From contig NZ_JBEPKD010000017.1 of assembly GCF_040544555.1 (NCBI RefSeq), positions 1 to 64,000 on the forward strand: 64,000 nucleotides of DNA. Reading direction: 5' to 3'. This document shows positions 17,734 through 25,546 of this stretch, piece by piece (position 1 is the first letter of the stretch; each line of letters begins with the position of its first letter). Both the position numbers and the translations under genes were made by a program. The notes beneath the pieces were generated by a model. It was not told the origin of the DNA. It was given only the letters and a program-made list of their open reading frames with translations, and ran no database searches. Source of the DNA: Halalkalibacter oceani. Its GTDB lineage: Bacteria; Bacillota; Bacilli; Bacillales; Bacillaceae_D.

Positions 17734-18218
17734 TGAAAAGACAAATACAGTTTACGTTTAATGGAAAGCCTGTGACAGCGGATGTCGCTCCGCATGAAAC
17801 ATTGCTTGATCTATTGCGCGATACATTTCAATTAACGGGAGCAAAGGAGACATGCGGCTTGGGACTTTGCGGCGTTTGTACCGTCCTTGTGTCCGGCAAG
17901 CCGGTAAGCGGCTGCCTCCATTTCGCTTCTTCGATTGACGGGGAAGAGATCGTTACGATTGAGGGACTGGAAACCGAAGAAGGGCTTCATCCGATTCAGG
18001 AAGCCTTCTATGAACAAAAAGCATTCCAATGCGGGTACTGTACGCCCGGGATGATTTTAATGGCGAAAAAGCTCTTGGAAGAAAATCCAAACCCGACAGA
18101 AGACGAAATAAAAGACTATATGGTCGGAAATATTTGCCGCTGTGCCAGCTATGCACAAATTTTCGCAGCGATTCAGGAAGCGGCTTCCCTCCTGAAACAG
18201 GAGAAAGTGAAGCTGTGA
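17733..18218 (+). CDS. Mo hydroxylase 2Fe-2S small subunit (CoxS-like)
   Basis: A 161-residue electron-transfer subunit with two [2Fe-2S] clusters. The plant-ferredoxin domain binds through C41, C46, C49 and C61. The C-terminal four-helix domain binds through C100, C103, C135 and C137 (CGYCTPGM and ICRCASY). All eight ligands are present. Start ATG overlaps the stop of the large subunit (TAATG), ensuring equal expression. It completes the three-subunit Mo hydroxylase. Confidence 0.96.
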   Translation: MKRQIQFTFNGKPVTADVAPHETLLDLLRDTFQLTGAKETCGLGLCGVCTVLVSGKPVSGCLHFASSIDGEEIVTIEGLETEEGLHPIQEAFYEQKAFQCGYCTPGMILMAKKLLEENPNPTEDEIKDYMVGNICRCASYAQIFAAIQEAASLLKQEKVKL

Positions 18219-18237
18219 TAGAGAAGGATGTGGGAAG

Positions 18238-19692
18238 ATGATCAAGAAACAGGAAGGCAATCCGCTCGATTTACGCCACTGGTTAGAGGAGATTGAGGCA
18301 GAGGGAGAGCTGACGAAAGTCGATGGAGCTGACTGGAATTTAGAAATTGGCGCCATCAGTGAATTGAACGTAAAAAAAGCGCAAAATTCCGCTCTATTAT
18401 TCGATCAAATTATCGGTTATCGAGAAGGCTTCAGGGTACTGACCTGCAGCACGAGCAGCCCGAAGCGGTTAGCCTCGATTTTACGGCTCGATGTCGACAG
18501 CACGCATAAAAGCCTCGTAACAGGATTAAGAGGCAAGCCGAAACAATGGGAAAAGGAATCTGTTGACTACGAGCCTGTTTATACAGAGGAAGGTCCGATT
18601 TTTGAAAACGTACAAAGCGGGGAAGAGGTCGATCTTTTTACTTTTCCTTCTCCTTTATGGCATGAAAAGGACGGCGGTCGTTATATCGGCACCGGCTGTT
18701 CAGTCGTCACAAAGGATTATGACTCGGACTGGATCAACGTCGGTACCTATCGGGTGATGATTCATGATAAAAACCATGTTGGACTCGATATGGTGCCCGG
18801 CAAGCATGGTCATATTCAATATGAAAAATACGAGAAAGCCGGCAAGCCTTTTCCGGTAGCGATTGTCATTGGCGCAGATCCGCTTCATTATCTTATTTCC
18901 GGAATTGAGGTTCCTTTTGGAAAATGCGAATATCATTACATCGGTTCGATTTTAAAGGAACCTGTCTCGGTCGTACAGACGCAATTGACTGGACTTCCGG
19001 TACCAAGCGCCTCGGAAATCGTGATCGAAGGCTGGATTCATCCCGGGGAGACGAAAATAGAAGGGCCGTTTGGCGAATTCCACGGCTATTATCCTGCCGC
19101 GGCCTCGCCGGCTCCTGTTGTCAAAATCGAACGGATTTACTACCGCGACAACCCGATTATTATGGGAAGTCCTCCGGCGAAGCCGCCTAATGATTATTCC
19201 TATTCAAAAGCGGTCATGCGCTCAGCGCTGCTGTTCGATGCGGTCGAAGCGGCCGGGATTCCGGACGTAAAGGGAGTATGGGCCCATGAAATCGGCGGCT
19301 CCCGCATGTTTACGGTGATTTCGATCAAACAGCGGTATGCAGGTCATGCCCGCCAGGCCGGTCATGTGCTCAGTCAGTGCGGCGTGGGATCCTATTTAGG
19401 AAGATATTCGATCGTCGTTGATGAGGATATTGATCCTGCGAATCTGGCTGAAGTGATGTGGGCTGTTTCGACGAGAACGGATCCGGAGCTTGATATCGAT
19501 ATTATTAAAAGAGCGATGGGATCGAAAAATGATCCGATGAAGATTGCTTATCCATATAAAGCGCCCTTCAGCTCAAGAGCAATTATCGATGCATGCCGGC
19601 CATATGATTATATAAACGAATTTCCGGAAGTCGCCGAAGCGAGCAAGGAGCTGCAAGAAAGTACGTTAAAAAAATGGGCCCATTTATTTTAG
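18238..19692 (+). CDS. UbiD-family prFMN-dependent decarboxylase (2)
   Basis: A 484-residue UbiD-type enzyme with NVGTYRVMI near 162 and the IEGPFGEFHGYY catalytic-Glu segment near 272. It is shorter than, and clearly divergent from, the enzyme at 8958, so the two probably act on different acids. Position directly after the Mo hydroxylase suggests decarboxylation of its hydroxylated product. It depends on prFMN, most likely from UbiX at 5210. ATG 18238 after GGATGTGGGAAG, a modest ribosome site. Confidence 0.93.
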   Translation: MIKKQEGNPLDLRHWLEEIEAEGELTKVDGADWNLEIGAISELNVKKAQNSALLFDQIIGYREGFRVLTCSTSSPKRLASILRLDVDSTHKSLVTGLRGKPKQWEKESVDYEPVYTEEGPIFENVQSGEEVDLFTFPSPLWHEKDGGRYIGTGCSVVTKDYDSDWINVGTYRVMIHDKNHVGLDMVPGKHGHIQYEKYEKAGKPFPVAIVIGADPLHYLISGIEVPFGKCEYHYIGSILKEPVSVVQTQLTGLPVPSASEIVIEGWIHPGETKIEGPFGEFHGYYPAAASPAPVVKIERIYYRDNPIIMGSPPAKPPNDYSYSKAVMRSALLFDAVEAAGIPDVKGVWAHEIGGSRMFTVISIKQRYAGHARQAGHVLSQCGVGSYLGRYSIVVDEDIDPANLAEVMWAVSTRTDPELDIDIIKRAMGSKNDPMKIAYPYKAPFSSRAIIDACRPYDYINEFPEVAEASKELQESTLKKWAHLF

Positions 19693-19702
19693 GAGGAGAG
19701 CG

Positions 19703-20398
19703 ATGAAAGGAACTATCGGATTTGGCTATAACGAAAAAGTGAAGCGTACCCCGCCTGCCCTGCTTAAACAGCTGGAAGGGGTTGCTTCTTCCACTATTAC
19801 CGATGCGCAGCGCCGGACAGGAACGATGCATCCGCGAATCAAGCCGATCGCCAAGGGGAGCAGGATCGTCGGGAACGCCCTTACGGTGGAACTGCCACCG
19901 GGGGATAATTTCATGCTTTATGTCGCATTAAAGCTTGCTGAACCAGGTGACATTCTCGTCGTCACGACGCAAGGGAATCAAACAAAGGCCGTGTGGGGGG
20001 AGTTAATGACGCAATCTGCGCAGGCGCTTCGTCTTGGCGGGATTGTGATTGACGGCTTAATTCGCGATAAAACGGCCAATCAGGAAAGAGACCTTCCTAT
20101 TTTTTGCCAGGGAGCGGTTCCGGTCAGCGTTGAAAAAAATGGTCCCGGCTTCGTCAATGGTGAAATCAGCTGCGGGGACGTAACGGTCCGCCCCGGTGAT
20201 GTCATCGTCGGGGATGACGATGGCATCGTTGTCATCAAGCAGGAAAATGTCGCCGCCGTAATCGAACAGCTTGGCGCGATTGAGAAACGGGAAGAGCAAC
20301 GGGTAGCGGAGATTGCGGCCGGTCAGGTTCTCCCGGCATGGGTAGAGGATAAAATGAAGGAAGTGGATTTGGTCACGGAAAATCGAGTTCTTGAGTGA
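19703..20398 (+). CDS. RraA-family aldolase/decarboxylase-like protein
   Basis: A 231-residue RraA-fold protein. Catabolic members are class II 4-hydroxy-4-methyl-2-oxoglutarate/4-carboxy-4-hydroxy-2-oxoadipate aldolases with oxaloacetate decarboxylase activity. The key GGIVIDGLIRDK segment with the conserved Arg-Asp pair (about residues 112-123) and an upstream WGELM substrate-site motif are present, favouring an enzyme over the RNase E inhibitor. It could release pyruvate or oxaloacetate at the end of the pathway; that is inference. AGGAGGAG precedes the ATG, and the 3' end runs into the ribosome site region of xdhC. Confidence 0.87.
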   Translation: MKGTIGFGYNEKVKRTPPALLKQLEGVASSTITDAQRRTGTMHPRIKPIAKGSRIVGNALTVELPPGDNFMLYVALKLAEPGDILVVTTQGNQTKAVWGELMTQSAQALRLGGIVIDGLIRDKTANQERDLPIFCQGAVPVSVEKNGPGFVNGEISCGDVTVRPGDVIVGDDDGIVVIKQENVAAVIEQLGAIEKREEQRVAEIAAGQVLPAWVEDKMKEVDLVTENRVLE

Positions 20399-20412
20399 AG
20401 GGAGGAATACGG

Positions 20413-21468
20413 ATGAATGAGCTCCGTGGATTGCTGAAGCAGTTGGATGAATGGAAGGAGCAGGGCGAGCGCGTCGCGATGGCTACTGTCGTCGCGATTA
20501 ACGGCTCGGCCTACCGGCGACCGGGAGCCCGTCTGCTTATTGCGGAGAATGGACAATCGGCCGGAATGATCGGCGGCGGCTGCTTTGATCAGGATGTGAT
20601 CGAGGTTGCGCTGCAAGTGATTCAAACTGGGAAGCCGCGCCTGCACTTGTATCACTTAAGTGACACGAGCGTCTGGGGGCTCGGCCTCGGCTGTAATGGC
20701 AGCGTCTTCATCTTGATTGAGTCACTGGAAACAGCCGAGGGCCGGGAATGGAGAAACGAAGTCACGCAGGCGCTCACGACAAAGCGTGCATTGACCATCA
20801 GCCACGCATTTTCAAAGGAGCTTACCTTTTCCCGTCCTTTTATTAATGAAGAAATGGCGTTTGCGAGGTCGTATCACGCTGGTGAAGCAAAACCGACGCC
20901 AGGCGGGTTCTGTGAAAAAATCAATCCGGACGCCCGACTGGTCATCTTCGGTGCCGGACAGGACGCGGTGCCGGTCGTTGATTTGGCCGGCCAATGCGGT
21001 TTTGAAGTCGTCGTTGTTGATCACCGGGAGAGCGCTTTAACGAAGGAGCGCTTTCCGAAAGCCGCTGAGCTAATTCTTGCCCGGTCAGAAGACTATCGGC
21101 AGAAGATCGTAGCTGAAAAAAATGACTATGTTTTATTTATGACGCACCGTATTGATCACGATGCGCTTGCCTTTGATTTTTATCGAAGCTGTGCACCGGG
21201 CTATCTCGGCTTTTTAGGTCCGAAACGAAGAATGGAGCAAATCGCCGGAGAGATTCTTGGTTTAGATAAGACCGAGATGGAAAGGCTATCGCCGTATATC
21301 CATGCCCCGGTTGGCCTTGATCTCGGGGCTGAAACACCGGAACAAGTCGCTGTGAGCATTCTGTCAGAAATCATGATCCGAAAAAACAACAGACAGTTGC
21401 AATTTCTAAAAGATAAAGCAGGTCCGATTCATGCTGCTGAACAGCTTTCACTACAGACGATAAAATGA
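20413..21468 (+). CDS. XdhC/CoxI-family Mo hydroxylase maturation factor
   Basis: A 351-residue chaperone that binds molybdenum cofactor and inserts it, with the terminal sulfido ligand, into xanthine-dehydrogenase-type enzymes. The N-terminal XdhC/CoxI domain contains the GGGCFDQDV and GLGCNGSVFILIE motifs. The C-terminal Rossmann domain begins FGAGQDAVPV (about residue 177) and contains VVDHRE. ATG 20413 follows AGGGAGG; the frame opens six codons earlier inside the rraA end. It services the adjacent Mo hydroxylase. Confidence 0.93.
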   Translation: MNELRGLLKQLDEWKEQGERVAMATVVAINGSAYRRPGARLLIAENGQSAGMIGGGCFDQDVIEVALQVIQTGKPRLHLYHLSDTSVWGLGLGCNGSVFILIESLETAEGREWRNEVTQALTTKRALTISHAFSKELTFSRPFINEEMAFARSYHAGEAKPTPGGFCEKINPDARLVIFGAGQDAVPVVDLAGQCGFEVVVVDHRESALTKERFPKAAELILARSEDYRQKIVAEKNDYVLFMTHRIDHDALAFDFYRSCAPGYLGFLGPKRRMEQIAGEILGLDKTEMERLSPYIHAPVGLDLGAETPEQVAVSILSEIMIRKNNRQLQFLKDKAGPIHAAEQLSLQTIK

Positions 21469-21489
21469 GAAGAGAGGGAGTAATCAGGT

Positions 21490-22376
21490 GTGGGCTTTTT
21501 GATTGCGGGTTTGTCAGCGGTCTTTTATTCGTTGAGCAATGTTCTGATGAAAAAAGGAATGAGGCACTCAGCAACAGACAATGGAATGCTGATTACCCTC
21601 TGTATCAATATTTGCTTGCTCGGTTCATTGCTCGGGATTTCCCGCTGGTTGGCTCCGGTGAACGGAAACACAGGCGATGAAATGGGACTTTGGTTATTTT
21701 TGGCTGCTGGATTTTTAACCGCTTTTTTAGGGAGAATGATGCTTTTTAACGGCATTCGAAAAATAGGATCATCACGGGCGGCGGGGATTAAAAACTCAGC
21801 CCCTATTTTTACCGTGATGTTTGCAATTATCATATTAGATGAAACGATTATCGGTGTGACCTGGCTCGGGATTGGATTGATCTTTCTCGGGCTGTTTGTG
21901 CAAGGGTATATGCTGTTTCATAATGAAGGAAGCAAAGTCGATCAATTTGGTTTTCTGATTTCCCTGGGGGCCGCGCTTGGATTCGGGATTGGGCAAGGAG
22001 TTCGCAAGCAGGCGCTTGATTACTTTCCCGATCCTTTTGCCGGCGCTTTTTTGGCGCTTTGGCAGCATTAATCAGCTTTGTTTTGATCACGGCGTTCAAA
22101 AGGGAGCTTTTGCAAACGATCAAAAACAATGTTACCTTGCCGAATCGCTACTATATTCTTGGCGGTATTTTCACCAGTCTTGCGCTTTTATCATTTTTTA
22201 TGTCGATTTCCTTCATCCAGGTCGCCTATGCGGGGGCGATTTTGGCGATTGAACCGATTGTGACGATTATGCTCAGTAAAGTGATGCTCGGTTCTGAAGA
22301 AAAGGTGACGGTTCCACTGCTCGTCTGTGCATGTTTGATCTTTCTTGGCGCCGGAATGATCTCTCTTACAGCCTGA
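21490..22376 (+). pseudogene. EamA/DMT-family transporter, frameshifted
   Basis: Two overlapping frames together encode one ten-helix EamA transporter of about 295 residues. The first frame (21490-22071, GTG start) ends after the fifth or sixth helix. The second resumes in the -1 frame near 22059 (AALISFVLITAF) and runs to 22376, containing the second EamA half (AYAGAILAIEPIVTIML). A one-base loss in the T6 run at 22047-22052 explains it: a seventh T restores AFFGALAALIS, a natural EamA sequence. It is either an inactivated gene, a phase-variable tract or a sequencing error. Last gene of the Mo-hydroxylase operon; likely exporter of a pathway compound. Confidence 0.85.
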
Positions 22377-22483
22377 ACCGGAAGAAAGAGAAAATGCTGT
22401 TTTTCCGGCTGTTTAGTATCTCGTCTATTAAAAAAATGGTAAAATAGAAGCTACATTTAGAATTTTGGAAAAGGAGCTTTGCC

Positions 22484-23005
22484 ATGTCAGTATCTGAGCA
22501 TAAACAAGAAGCGCCGAAGACGGTAAACTGTTTCGTTCTGACTGTGTCTGATACACGGACGAAGGAGACGGACAAGAGTGGAGCGTTAATGAAGCAATTG
22601 CTGGAGGAAGGGCAGTATTGTGTTACCGGCTATGAGATTGTCAAAGATAGTGAACAGGAGATTCAGGCGGTGATTAAGGAGGCGGCCGGACGGGAGGATG
22701 TCGAAGCGATCTTAATCAATGGCGGAACGGGGATCGCTTCGCGCGACCGGACATATGAGGCGGTATCTCAGCTGTTGGAAAAAGAGATGCCCGGTTTTGG
22801 TGATCTGTTTCGTTATTTGAGCTATGTCGAGGATATCGGCTCGGCGGCGATGCTCAGCCGGGCTGTCGCCGGAATTTACCAGGATAAAGCGATCTTTTCA
22901 ACGCCAGGCTCATCAGGAGCGGTTCGCCTGGCAATGACGAAGCTGATCGTTCCTGAGCTTGGACATGTAATGAGAGAAATCTACAAGGATGCCAAGGCTC
23001 GGTAA
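22484..23005 (+). CDS. moaB: Molybdenum cofactor biosynthesis protein MoaB/MogA
   Basis: A 173-residue protein that adenylylates molybdopterin before metal insertion. It has the MoCF signature INGGTGIASRDRTYEAV (about residues 84-100) and a SSGAVRLAMTKLIVPELGH C-terminal block. Length is normal for Bacillus MoaB. ATG after AAAAGGAGC. It stands apart from the moaC operon, separated by two hairpins. It supplies cofactor to the Mo hydroxylase upstream. Confidence 0.93.
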   Translation: MSVSEHKQEAPKTVNCFVLTVSDTRTKETDKSGALMKQLLEEGQYCVTGYEIVKDSEQEIQAVIKEAAGREDVEAILINGGTGIASRDRTYEAVSQLLEKEMPGFGDLFRYLSYVEDIGSAAMLSRAVAGIYQDKAIFSTPGSSGAVRLAMTKLIVPELGHVMREIYKDAKAR

Positions 23006-23042
23006 AGAAAACGATGTAAACGAGGTCCCTGAAAAACATCCA

Positions 23043-23130
23043 AAGCTAGTGAAAAAGAATAAAGCGTCCTTTTTCGTAACGTGAAGAAAAGCTAGTGAAA
23101 AAGAGTGAAGCGTCCTTTTTCACTAGCTTT
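23043..23130 (+). repeat. Tandem pair of related hairpin repeats
   Basis: Two 40-base units start with AGCTAGTGAAAAAG and continue to GCGTCCTTTTT. The second is a perfect 16-bp hairpin (23088-23103 with 23115-23130, loop AGTGAAGCGTC). The first has lost its right arm (CGTAACG). The downstream copy can terminate moaB. The loop and A5/T5 core match hairpins at 56513-56549 and elsewhere. Confidence 0.75.
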
Positions 23131-23207
23131 ATGAAAATGGGGTTTTGCTGGAGTGATCTCGCTATTTGGTGCTACAATGAATATAAAGAGGGCTTATCAC
23201 AGCCTGG

Positions 23208-23240
23208 GCAGCATCGGCGGAGAGCGCCGGGCTGCTGATT
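23208..23240 (+). promoter_or_regulatory. Leader hairpin before moaC
   Basis: CAGCATCGGCG pairs with CGCCG and TGCTG across a GAGA-type loop with a small bulge, in the leader about 30 bases before the moaC start. An extended -10 (TG-C-TACAAT, 23170-23178) lies upstream. It does not fit the Moco-riboswitch consensus well. A simple structured leader is more likely. Confidence 0.4.
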
Positions 23241-23267
23241 GCTCGTAAATGAGAGAAAGTGAGATGG

Positions 23268-23759
23268 ATGATGGAGTTCACACATTTTAACAGTCAAGGA
23301 CGGGCGAAAATGGTCGATGTTTCAGAGAAAAAAGAAACGAAAAGAACGGCGGTTGCGCGAAGTGAAATCAAAGTCGCCCCGCTTGTCCTTGAGAAAATAG
23401 AGAAGCAGGAAATCGGCAAAGGTGATGTGTTTGCGGTGGCGCAAATTGCCGGAGTAATGGCGGCGAAAAATACAGCGCAGATCATCCCGATGTGCCACCC
23501 CTTGCCGCTGACGGGAATTGATATTACCTTCCGTCCCCAACGTTTTGACACCTATGCGGTTGTTATAATTGAAGCAACTGTCAAAACGACAGGAAAAACC
23601 GGTGTTGAAATGGAAGCGTTGACGGCAGCCAGTGTCGCGGCACTGACGATCTATGATATGTGCAAAGCTGTCGATAAAGAAATGGAAATCGGTCAGACGT
23701 ATGTTATGAGAAAAACAGGTGGAAAAAGCGGGGATTATGAAAGACAGTCAGATAAGTAA
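23268..23759 (+). CDS. moaC: Cyclic pyranopterin monophosphate synthase MoaC
   Basis: A 163-residue enzyme that converts the MoaA product into cyclic pyranopterin monophosphate, the first stable molybdopterin precursor. The family-typical start EFTHFNSQGRAKMVDVS, MCHPLPLTG near residue 75 and MEALTAASVAALTIYDMCKA are all present. Start ATG 23268 or 23271; the ribosome site is weak. First gene of moaC-moaA-moaE-moaD-moeA. Confidence 0.95.
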   Translation: MMEFTHFNSQGRAKMVDVSEKKETKRTAVARSEIKVAPLVLEKIEKQEIGKGDVFAVAQIAGVMAAKNTAQIIPMCHPLPLTGIDITFRPQRFDTYAVVIIEATVKTTGKTGVEMEALTAASVAALTIYDMCKAVDKEMEIGQTYVMRKTGGKSGDYERQSDK

Positions 23760-23783
23760 GCTATCAGGAGGAAGGGTGATCGT

Positions 23784-24797
23784 ATGAAAAAACATATTGT
23801 GGATAAGCTGAATCGTCCTCTCCATGATTTACGGATATCGGTTACAGATCGCTGCAATTTTCGCTGCGGCTACTGTATGCCTGCCGAGATTTTTGATAAT
23901 GATTATCCCTTTTTGACAAACAGCGAGCTGCTGAGCTTTGAGGAAATGGTGCGGCTCATTCGTTCTTTTGCGGAGCTGGGTGTCAACAAAATCCGGATTA
24001 CAGGGGGAGAGCCTCTGCTGCGCAAAGGAATTGCCGGTCTTATTTCGGATATTGAGCAAATAGACGGCATCACCGATATCGCCCTGACGACAAATGGCGT
24101 GCTATTAAAAAAGCATGCCACAGCGCTGAAAAAAGCCGGCTTGAAGCGGGTAAATGTCAGCCTCGACAGCCTTGATGACGAGTTGTTTGGCCGGATGAAC
24201 GGCCGCGGTTTTCGAACAGGTCCGGTGCTCGAAGGGATTGAAGCAGCGGCTGAAGCAGGACTTGAGGTCAAAATTAATATGGTCGTGCAAAAAGGGGTGA
24301 ACGACCAGGAAATTATGCCGATGGCCCGCTATTTCCGCGAAAAGGGCCATACGCTGCGTTTTATCGAATTCATGGATGTCGGCAATTCAAACGGCTGGAA
24401 GCTGGATCAAGTCGTGCCGAGCCGGGAAATCGTCGAAATGATCAACCGCGAGCATCCGCTTGAAGCGGTCGGACCTGAGTATTACGGCGAAGTCGCCAAG
24501 CGCTACCGTTATGCTGGAACGACGACGGAAATCGGCCTGATCACGTCGGTGACGAACGCGTTTTGCTCGACCTGTTCCCGCGCCCGGGTGTCGGCCGACG
24601 GCAAAATGTACAATTGTTTATTTGCCGCCAAGGGCCATGATCTGTTACCGGCTTTACGAGAACAAGCCGATGATGAGCGGGTAAAGGAGCGGATTCGCGA
24701 GATTTGGAACGGGCGAACAGACCGTTATTCAGAGGAGCGTTTAAGCCAAACGAAAAAAAGAAAGAAAAAAGTCGAAATGTCACGAATTGGCGGGTAA
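23784..24797 (+). CDS. moaA: GTP 3',8-cyclase MoaA (radical SAM)
   Basis: A 337-residue radical SAM enzyme that rearranges GTP in molybdopterin synthesis. The SAM cluster ligands C24, C28 and C31 lie in DRCNFRCGYC. The second cluster is bound by the C-terminal CSTCSRAR and NCLF cysteines (about residues 260-275), and the protein ends in the characteristic Gly-Gly. ATG after AGGAGGAAGG, 24 bases after moaC. Length is normal. Confidence 0.97.
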   Translation: MKKHIVDKLNRPLHDLRISVTDRCNFRCGYCMPAEIFDNDYPFLTNSELLSFEEMVRLIRSFAELGVNKIRITGGEPLLRKGIAGLISDIEQIDGITDIALTTNGVLLKKHATALKKAGLKRVNVSLDSLDDELFGRMNGRGFRTGPVLEGIEAAAEAGLEVKINMVVQKGVNDQEIMPMARYFREKGHTLRFIEFMDVGNSNGWKLDQVVPSREIVEMINREHPLEAVGPEYYGEVAKRYRYAGTTTEIGLITSVTNAFCSTCSRARVSADGKMYNCLFAAKGHDLLPALREQADDERVKERIREIWNGRTDRYSEERLSQTKKRKKKVEMSRIGG

Positions 24798-24833
24798 GCT
24801 TTGCCAGGAAGAGACAGCAGAGGAGGTTTATCT

Positions 24834-25295
24834 TTGACAACATCTTTATTTGAGATTACAGCAGAACCAATCTCGATTGAGGCCGTTGTGGCAAAGGTTG
24901 TGCACGCCAACGCCGGAGCGGTGAATACGTTTATTGGAACCGTTCGTGAACTGACAAAAGGAAAAAAGACATTATATTTAATTTATGAGGCCTATGAAGC
25001 GATGGCGGTCAAACAGCTGCAAAAGGTCGGAGCTGAAATCAAGGAAAAATGGCCGGGAGCAGAAGTGGCGATCTCGCATCGTGTCGGCCGGCTTGAGATT
25101 TCAGATATTGCCGTCGTCATTGCCGTCGCGACTCCGCACCGGGCGGAATCATTTGAAGCGAGCCGCTACGCGATTGAGCGCATCAAGGAAATTGTTCCAA
25201 TTTGGAAAAAAGAGCATTGGGAAAACGGGGAATTTTGGGTTGGTGACCAAAAAGAAACAACCTATTACAAAACTGGGCAGCCGGAGGTGGAATAA
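24834..25295 (+). CDS. moaE: Molybdopterin synthase large subunit MoaE
   Basis: A 153-residue catalytic subunit that transfers sulfur from MoaD thiocarboxylate to the pterin. Conserved GAVNTFIGTVRE near residue 26, the HRVGRLEI block and the late WKKEHW containing the catalytic lysine are present. Start is TTG 24834, since AGGAGG lies seven bases upstream; an in-frame TTG at 24801 would add an unconserved tail. It overlaps moaD by one base (TAATG). Confidence 0.95.
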   Translation: MTTSLFEITAEPISIEAVVAKVVHANAGAVNTFIGTVRELTKGKKTLYLIYEAYEAMAVKQLQKVGAEIKEKWPGAEVAISHRVGRLEISDIAVVIAVATPHRAESFEASRYAIERIKEIVPIWKKEHWENGEFWVGDQKETTYYKTGQPEVE

Positions 25296-25534
25296 TGGCA
25301 AGTTTATTGCTATTTGCATCAATAAAAGAAAAGCTGGAGACAGATGCTTTAACGATTGATCCGGAGCTGAACACAATCGCCGAAGTGCGTGAATGGCTGA
25401 TTGAACAGCATCCTGAAGTAAGCGCTGATCTGGAGCAGGTGATCTGGGCGAAAAATGAGGAATATGCCGAGTTGAGCGAAACATTCAGTGATGACGATAC
25501 ACTTGCCATCATTTCGCCGGTAAGCGGCGGGTAA
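25295..25534 (+). CDS. moaD: Molybdopterin synthase sulfur carrier MoaD
   Basis: A 79-residue ubiquitin-like protein ending in the essential Gly-Gly (SPVSGG), which is activated by adenylylation and converted to a thiocarboxylate. ATG overlaps the moaE stop, matching the one-to-one synthase complex. Activation would need a MoeB/ThiF-type enzyme, which is not encoded in this window. Confidence 0.95.
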   Translation: MASLLLFASIKEKLETDALTIDPELNTIAEVREWLIEQHPEVSADLEQVIWAKNEEYAELSETFSDDDTLAIISPVSGG

Positions 25535-25546
25535 AGGGGCGGGAAG

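Noticed and set aside
14480..18218. Carbon monoxide dehydrogenase (CoxMLS)
   Set aside because: The large subunit lacks the AYxCSFR cysteine loop needed for the Cu-Mo site and has AFRGFG instead. Neighbours are catabolic, so a substrate hydroxylase is favoured.
23160..23267. Molybdenum-cofactor riboswitch before moaC
   Set aside because: Only one stem-loop is clear, and the conserved Moco-motif blocks are not recognisable. Kept as a leader hairpin only.
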